10,509 nucleotides of DNA from Bacteroidetes bacterium UBA1860 (GTDB lineage Bacteria; Bacteroidota; Rhodothermia; Balneolales; Balneolaceae): assembly GCA_002338335.1 (NCBI GenBank), contig DDIC01000020.1, forward strand, positions 1-10,509, in the 5' to 3' direction. The position numbers and the translations under genes were made by a program. Shown piece after piece: positions 6,027 through 10,509 of this stretch. Numbering within the stretch: position 1 is the stretch's first letter; the number at the start of each line of letters is the position of its first letter. The notes beneath the pieces are model-generated. The model saw only the letters and a program-made list of their open reading frames with translations. It was not told the DNA's origin and made no database searches.

Positions 6027-8204
6027 ATGGCTCCTGCTGCTCGTCGTTACGATACCCTCGCCGCCGCAAAATCAACTGTTCCAAGTCAAGGGATGGTCGA
6101 CCAAGCAATGTCAATCACCGATATTTTTGGTCAAAATACCCTTACGCTTGACACACTGAAGGCTCGCATGCCAAAAAGCACATGGAAAAAGCTACAGAAA
6201 ACTGTTCAGGAGGGTGAAAAGCTAGATGCAGAGGTGGCGGATGCGGCTGCCATTGCCATGAAAGATTGGGCCACTGAGAAAGGGGCCACTCACTTTACAC
6301 ACTGGTTTCAACCCTTGACTGGGTCCACAGCAGAGAAACATGACTCGTTTATTACGCCGAACCAAGGAGGAGGCGCGATTTCGGAATTTTCAGGGAAGGA
6401 TCTCATTCAAGGAGAGCCTGACGCGTCCTCGTTTCCAAGTGGCGGTCTTAGAGCAACTTTTGAGGCAAGAGGGTATACCGCATGGGACCCTACATCACCT
6501 GTCTTCATTATTGAGAATCCTAATGGGTCCTACTTATGCATCCCAACAGCCTTCGCCTCGTGGAAGGGGGAAGCGTTGGATCACAAAACACCATTGCTAC
6601 GCTCTGTCGAAGCCTTGAATAAATCGGCCAAACGGGCGCTCAAGTTATTTGGCGTGGAAGCTGTACGTGTCACATCTACGGTTGGGTGTGAGCAAGAATA
6701 TTTCTTGATCGACCAGGAGTTTTTCTACCGCCGCCCCGATTTGATGACCTCTGGCAGAACCCTTGTTGGGGCCAAACCTCCACGAGGGCAGGAGCTAGAT
6801 GACCATTATTTCGGGTCTATCCCTGACCGAGTCTTGAGCTTCATGTTGGACGCAGAGCGTGAGCTCTACAAATTGGGGATCCCGGTGAAAACACGTCACA
6901 ATGAAGTGGCCCCGTCTCAGTACGAGATTGCCCCCATTTTTGAGCAGTGTAATGTGGCAGCTGACCATCAACAGCTCATGATGATTACGCTGCGTCGCGT
7001 AGCCAAAAAATATGGCCTTGAGTGTGTGCTTCACGAAAAACCGTTTGATGGACTCAACGGTAGTGGAAAACATACCAACTGGTCCATCTCAACGGAAGGT
7101 GGGGTAAATCTGCTGGAGCCTGGGGAGACCCCGCATCAGAACCTACAATTTTTGTTCTTCTTTACAGCAGTCTTGCATGGTGTGTATCATCATCAAGACT
7201 TGTTGCGAGCATCGATAGCCACGGCAGCAAACGATCACCGCTTGGGCGCAAACGAAGCTCCACCGGCGATCATCTCAGCCTACATTGGAGAGCAGCTCGA
7301 AGATGTGGTGCATCAGTTACTCAATGGGGGACTCAAAGACTCAATGAAGAGCGGCTTGTTAGGATTGGGTACGCCCGTTCTACCAACGCTACCAAAGCAT
7401 GCTGGGGACCGTAATCGTACATCGCCTTTCGCGTTTACAGGTAATAAGTTTGAATTCCGAGCAGTAGGATCTAGTCAATCAGTGAGCTTCCCGATCGTGG
7501 TTCTAAACACAGCAGTTGCTGAAGGGATTGTTGTGTTGAGTGAGAGGCTAGAAAAAGAACTCAAAAAATCGAAGCTTGAGACTGCTCTCGGAAAGATTCT
7601 AAGGAAGACTCTCAAAGAAATCGAGAGCATCATATTTAACGGCGATGGCTATTCAGATGAATGGCAAGTGGAGGCAGAGAAGCGAGGTCTTCTCAATATG
7701 AAGACCACAGCAGATGCACTCCCTGTGTTGGCCGACAAGAAGAACTCTAAGCTATTTAGTACCTACAAGGTATTGAATAAGAGAGAGTTAGATTCCCGCT
7801 TGGAGATTCTGGCTGAGCAATACAACACCACCATTACCATTGAAGTCGACACCACAGAATCCATAGCAAAAACGATGGTTTATCCAGCAGCGACACGGTA
7901 CCTACGAAATTTAGCCCAAGCTGCGGAAGAGGTTAAAGAGCATGGATTGGAGCCAACAGGTACATTAGATATGCTCAAAACGGTCAATAATGGAGTGAAT
8001 GCTCTTGGCGAGGCGCTAGATGGACTACGCAAAGCCCAGGAAAAAGTACCTCACAGCAATGTCCTCAAGACTGCGAAATACATGCAAACCGATGTAATTC
8101 CTGCGATGAATGCTGTGCGTGACGCGGTGGATTTTCTCGAGCGGTATGTCAGTGACGAGCTATGGCCACTGCCCGTATATCGTGAGATGTTGTTTGTGAA
8201 GTAG
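6027..8204 (+). CDS. glnN: Glutamine synthetase type III GlnN
   Basis: This enzyme makes glutamine from glutamate, ammonia and ATP in the cytosol. At 725 residues it has the size of GSIII, much longer than GSI or GSII. Visible GSIII blocks: KGATHFTHWFQPLTGSTAEK at 85-104 with HDSF following, FPSGGLRATFEARGYTAWDP at 136-155, CEQEYFLID at 221-229 (metal-binding glutamates), RHNEVAPSQYEIAP at 290-303, HEKPFDGLNGSGKHTNWS at 336-353 (the glutamate-site loop), NRTSPFAFTGNKFEFRAVGSSQS at about 463-485, and the C-terminal ELWPLPVYREMLF. The ATG at 6027 fits the usual short N-terminal extension before the 'DIFG' segment; there is no Shine-Dalgarno sequence. It stands alone, with no PII or amt gene nearby, divergent from menA and convergent with menB (15 bases between stops). 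Its position splits the men gene run. Confidence 0.98.
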   Translation: MAPAARRYDTLAAAKSTVPSQGMVDQAMSITDIFGQNTLTLDTLKARMPKSTWKKLQKTVQEGEKLDAEVADAAAIAMKDWATEKGATHFTHWFQPLTGSTAEKHDSFITPNQGGGAISEFSGKDLIQGEPDASSFPSGGLRATFEARGYTAWDPTSPVFIIENPNGSYLCIPTAFASWKGEALDHKTPLLRSVEALNKSAKRALKLFGVEAVRVTSTVGCEQEYFLIDQEFFYRRPDLMTSGRTLVGAKPPRGQELDDHYFGSIPDRVLSFMLDAERELYKLGIPVKTRHNEVAPSQYEIAPIFEQCNVAADHQQLMMITLRRVAKKYGLECVLHEKPFDGLNGSGKHTNWSISTEGGVNLLEPGETPHQNLQFLFFFTAVLHGVYHHQDLLRASIATAANDHRLGANEAPPAIISAYIGEQLEDVVHQLLNGGLKDSMKSGLLGLGTPVLPTLPKHAGDRNRTSPFAFTGNKFEFRAVGSSQSVSFPIVVLNTAVAEGIVVLSERLEKELKKSKLETALGKILRKTLKEIESIIFNGDGYSDEWQVEAEKRGLLNMKTTADALPVLADKKNSKLFSTYKVLNKRELDSRLEILAEQYNTTITIEVDTTESIAKTMVYPAATRYLRNLAQAAEEVKEHGLEPTGTLDMLKTVNNGVNALGEALDGLRKAQEKVPHSNVLKTAKYMQTDVIPAMNAVRDAVDFLERYVSDELWPLPVYREMLFVK

Positions 8205-8219
8205 GGTACCCACCTCCAC

Positions 8220-9098
8220 CTACAACGGCCTCCAAGAGAAGCGACGGTAATCGGGCTTTCGCTTCTCCTTAAAGGCATCTCGCCCTTCAACCGCCTCATC
8301 TTGAGTATAGGCAAGACGTGTTGCCTCGCCGGAGAATACTTGCTGCCCCACCATTCCATCATCCACGGCATTAAAGGCAAACTTGAGCATTCGGATCGAT
8401 GTTGGACTCTTCGAGAGGATTTCGCGAGCCCATTCAACGGCGTTTTGCTCCAGCTCATCATGGGGAATAGAAGCGTTCACCATGCCCATTTCAACAGCCT
8501 CATCGGCTGAATAGGTGCGCCCCAAGAAGAAGATCTCACGAGCACGCTTTTGTCCTACTTGGCGAGCAAGCAACGCCGATCCATAACCTCCATCGAAACT
8601 TGCGACATCTGCATCTGTCTGCTTAAACCGGGCATGTTCCTGGCTAGCTAAGGTTAAATCGCATACCACATGGAGGCTGTGCCCTCCACCGGCTGCCCAT
8701 CCCGGCACCACAGCGATCACAACTTTGGGCATGAATCGAATATGACGTTGCACGTCCAAAATGTTGAGTCGATGTACACCATCTTCTCCTTCGTACCCAT
8801 GCTCTCCACGCACCGTCTGATCTCCACCTGTGCAAAATGACCAGGCCCCTTTGGTGCTGGGTCCTTCTCCTGTTAGCAACACGACCCCAATGGAGGAATC
8901 ATCCCGCGCATCTATGAGTGCTTGTTCAAGCTCGTGGACGGTTTTGGGTCGAAATGCGTTTAACACTTCAGGGCGGTTAAAGGCAATTCTAGCCACACCT
9001 TCGGCTTTGGCGTAGGTAATATCTTCAAAGGATCCCTGAGTAGCCCAATGAATGGGTTTGCCAGCCTCAGAAGGTTTCATGCGGTGTTTTGTACTCAT
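8220..9098 (-). CDS. menB: 1,4-Dihydroxy-2-naphthoyl-CoA synthase MenB (type II-like)
   Basis: MenB closes the second ring of the naphthoquinone, turning o-succinylbenzoyl-CoA into DHNA-CoA. The 292-residue protein is a crotonase-fold enzyme of full length. Visible: FEDITYAKAEGVARIAFNRPE near 24-44, the CoA/oxyanion loop FCTGGDQTVRG at 88-98, GWAAGGGHSLHVVCD at 133-147, QTDADVASFDGGYG at 160-173 with S167 and D169, Y264 in the YTQDEAVEGRDAF segment, and EKRKPDYRRF near the end. D162 (QTD) is the residue that in type II MenBs such as the mycobacterial enzyme replaces the glycine plus bicarbonate of type I enzymes such as that of E. coli. VASFD instead of VGSFD is a small departure. The ATG at 9098 overlaps the menD stop as ATGA, implying coupling; M7 at 9080 is an alternative start. 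Confidence 0.97.
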   Translation of the reverse strand: MSTKHRMKPSEAGKPIHWATQGSFEDITYAKAEGVARIAFNRPEVLNAFRPKTVHELEQALIDARDDSSIGVVLLTGEGPSTKGAWSFCTGGDQTVRGEHGYEGEDGVHRLNILDVQRHIRFMPKVVIAVVPGWAAGGGHSLHVVCDLTLASQEHARFKQTDADVASFDGGYGSALLARQVGQKRAREIFFLGRTYSADEAVEMGMVNASIPHDELEQNAVEWAREILSKSPTSIRMLKFAFNAVDDGMVGQQVFSGEATRLAYTQDEAVEGRDAFKEKRKPDYRRFSWRPL

Positions 9099-10509
9099 GA
9101 GAATCGTGTTCCATCGGTTTGAATGTCAACCACAGTGACTCCTCCCACAGTTGCTTCATCTTTAGTGGTGGTCAAAAGACGATTCAATGTAGTGGGCAGT
9201 GACGCAAGCTCTCTTCTTTCTTGAATGCCAACGTACTCTACTGCATCAAACGCGTGAGCGAATGTCTCAAGATTGACCGATTGTGGTGTGGTAAAATAGG
9301 TTTTGAGCACATCTGAGTCTTGTTGTGCTATAGGTAAGGTATCAAAAATCTTTCCACCTCCATTGTTGATCACTACAATCACGAGGGGATAAGAACAGAT
9401 GCGCGCAGAAAGCAGGGCCGTCATGTCGTGGAGCATCGTTAGATCTCCAACCATACAGACAAGGGGCTTTTGAAATGCTAAACTTAACCCCATGGCTGTT
9501 GAGAGATTGCCATCAATCCCTGCGACTCCCCGTTGAGCGATGATCCATGGATGTTTTGTCGCGGGTTGCATTGCGGTAATATCTCTTGGAACCATAGAAT
9601 TACCTACCATCACAGGAATATCGTGAGGTACGGCTTGTAACACTTGGTGAATGGCCTCAGAATCCATGGTCGACCCAGAAGCATCAGCCTCGAGAGCGTG
9701 CGATTCGACACGTTGATTTAGTAAAGATGTCACGGTATGATTCTCAGCTTCCCATTGGTGATACCAGTCTGTGGAGAGGGTCTCAAGCCAAGTGTGCAAC
9801 GAGGGGTGCATGGTCTTATCCTGCTCCTCTTCGTGGCCAAGTATCCATGAGGTGAGTGTCGCAAATGAGATTCCTTTTATAGCGGACGTGTCAAAACCAA
9901 AAGGTTCACAGATTTCCCCGTTCCAGGAACATTGGATCATATGAACCCCCTGCGCTTGACACCATTCCATCCACGATAACAGAGCGGGAGAGTAAGGAGC
10001 TCGATCAAACCAAAGGATAGAGCTCGGAGTCGCTTGTGGTGGTTTCTCAGAGCAACCATACAACACCTTGCTAGGATTCACAGAAGCCACCATTCGCGCC
10101 CCTGTTTCGCACAGGGTGGGTATTTGACTTGCCAGCAAGCTCAAAGCTTGGGACAACAGTTCATCTTCATGAAATCCTTGCGTAGGACCCAAAACCAGAA
10201 CAGGGCGCTCTCCAGCAAAACTTGTGAATGACGTTACCTCATCTGCTTGGAATCCTTGAGAAGGCCCATCGTGACTTAACACATTGGCTTGGATTGATGG
10301 CCCAATAGATAGCTCACTTGAGTCGACGAAATCATGAGCATTTGAGTTCCACGAGGTGGGTTCAAACGGTTTATCAAACCCTATATTGACATGCACGGGG
10401 CCTTGTTGCTCCATCGATTTTTTTATGGCTTCACGCCCAGTCTCAAAACCCTTATCAAGCCCCAAAGGCTCTGAAATATCAAAAGCAGCCACTGCAGCCG
10501 AGCCAAACA
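9095..10509 (-). CDS. menD: SEPHCHC synthase MenD, C-terminal part (5' end outside window)
   Basis: MenD is a thiamine-diphosphate enzyme that adds the succinyl semialdehyde from 2-oxoglutarate to isochorismate. The frame is open to the right edge, so about 471 codons are visible; the GTG at 10492 is internal and not a start. The N-terminal pyrimidine-binding domain with its catalytic glutamate is almost wholly outside, because GPVHVN, which follows that domain, appears at about residue 36 of the visible part. The pyrophosphate-binding domain is clear: VGNSMVPRD at about 301-309, QRGVAGIDGNLSTA at about 325-338, GDLTMLHD at about 354-361 and NNGGGKIFDTLPIAQ at about 381-395. The middle domain is weakly conserved and appears longer than that of E. 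coli MenD. It is translationally coupled to menB. menF often precedes menD and may lie just beyond the edge. Confidence 0.95.
   Translation of the reverse strand, partial: FGSAAVAAFDISEPLGLDKGFETGREAIKKSMEQQGPVHVNIGFDKPFEPTSWNSNAHDFVDSSELSIGPSIQANVLSHDGPSQGFQADEVTSFTSFAGERPVLVLGPTQGFHEDELLSQALSLLASQIPTLCETGARMVASVNPSKVLYGCSEKPPQATPSSILWFDRAPYSPALLSWMEWCQAQGVHMIQCSWNGEICEPFGFDTSAIKGISFATLTSWILGHEEEQDKTMHPSLHTWLETLSTDWYHQWEAENHTVTSLLNQRVESHALEADASGSTMDSEAIHQVLQAVPHDIPVMVGNSMVPRDITAMQPATKHPWIIAQRGVAGIDGNLSTAMGLSLAFQKPLVCMVGDLTMLHDMTALLSARICSYPLVIVVINNGGGKIFDTLPIAQQDSDVLKTYFTTPQSVNLETFAHAFDAVEYVGIQERRELASLPTTLNRLLTTTKDEATVGGVTVVDIQTDGTRFS

Noticed and set aside
8204..8211. GGGTACCC palindrome between glnN and menB as a bidirectional terminator
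   Set aside because: It has no loop and no T-run on either strand, so it cannot form a usual intrinsic terminator.
10490..10492. GTG as the start of a complete, short MenD
   Set aside because: The frame stays open to the window edge and the GPVHVN segment, normally about 170 residues in, appears almost at once; the gene is cut by the window, not shortened.

Overview
This is a stretch of ordinary bacterial chromosome with mid-range base composition and densely packed genes. The gene content suggests Bacteroidota or the related Rhodothermota/Balneolota: a glutamine synthetase of the type III family, a classical menaquinone pathway in the order menD-menB-(gap)-menA-menC-menE, few clear Shine-Dalgarno sequences, and promoter-like boxes of the TAnnTTTG kind. 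That placement is an inference. No rRNA, tRNA, CRISPR array, transposase, phage gene or recognisable defence gene was found.

Layout, left to right. (1) Positions 1-801, minus strand: a cytochrome c maturation haem-export permease (ccmB), followed with stop/start overlap by the first 44 codons of a clamp-loader subunit that looks like DNA polymerase III delta' (holB) and runs off the left edge. (2) 913-2374, plus strand: a stand-alone PTS EIIA-type protein and folD (one-carbon folate metabolism). (3) 2407-5773, minus strand: menA-menC-menE, tightly packed. (4) About 5774-6026: an AT-rich divergent intergenic region holding two DnaA-box sequences, a two-part inverted repeat and promoter-like elements. 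(5) 6027-8204, plus strand: glnN, the type III glutamine synthetase. (6) 8220-10509, minus strand: menB and the C-terminal three quarters or so of menD, which runs off the right edge.

How the genes work together. MenD, MenC, MenE, MenB and MenA cover isochorismate to demethylmenaquinone: SEPHCHC synthesis, then (MenH not in the window) dehydration to o-succinylbenzoate, CoA activation, ring closure to DHNA-CoA, and prenylation. MenF (isochorismate synthase), a DHNA-CoA thioesterase and MenG/UbiE are not seen. The men genes are all on one strand but are split by glnN and its regulatory region on the other strand, so menA-C-E needs its own promoter or very long read-through.

The window does not contain an obvious new multi-gene system. 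The most interesting non-coding piece is the menA/glnN intergenic region: two facing consensus DnaA boxes around an AT-rich core, plus a dyad that resembles an NtrC half-site pair upstream of a nitrogen-assimilation gene. Either could be functional or coincidental.
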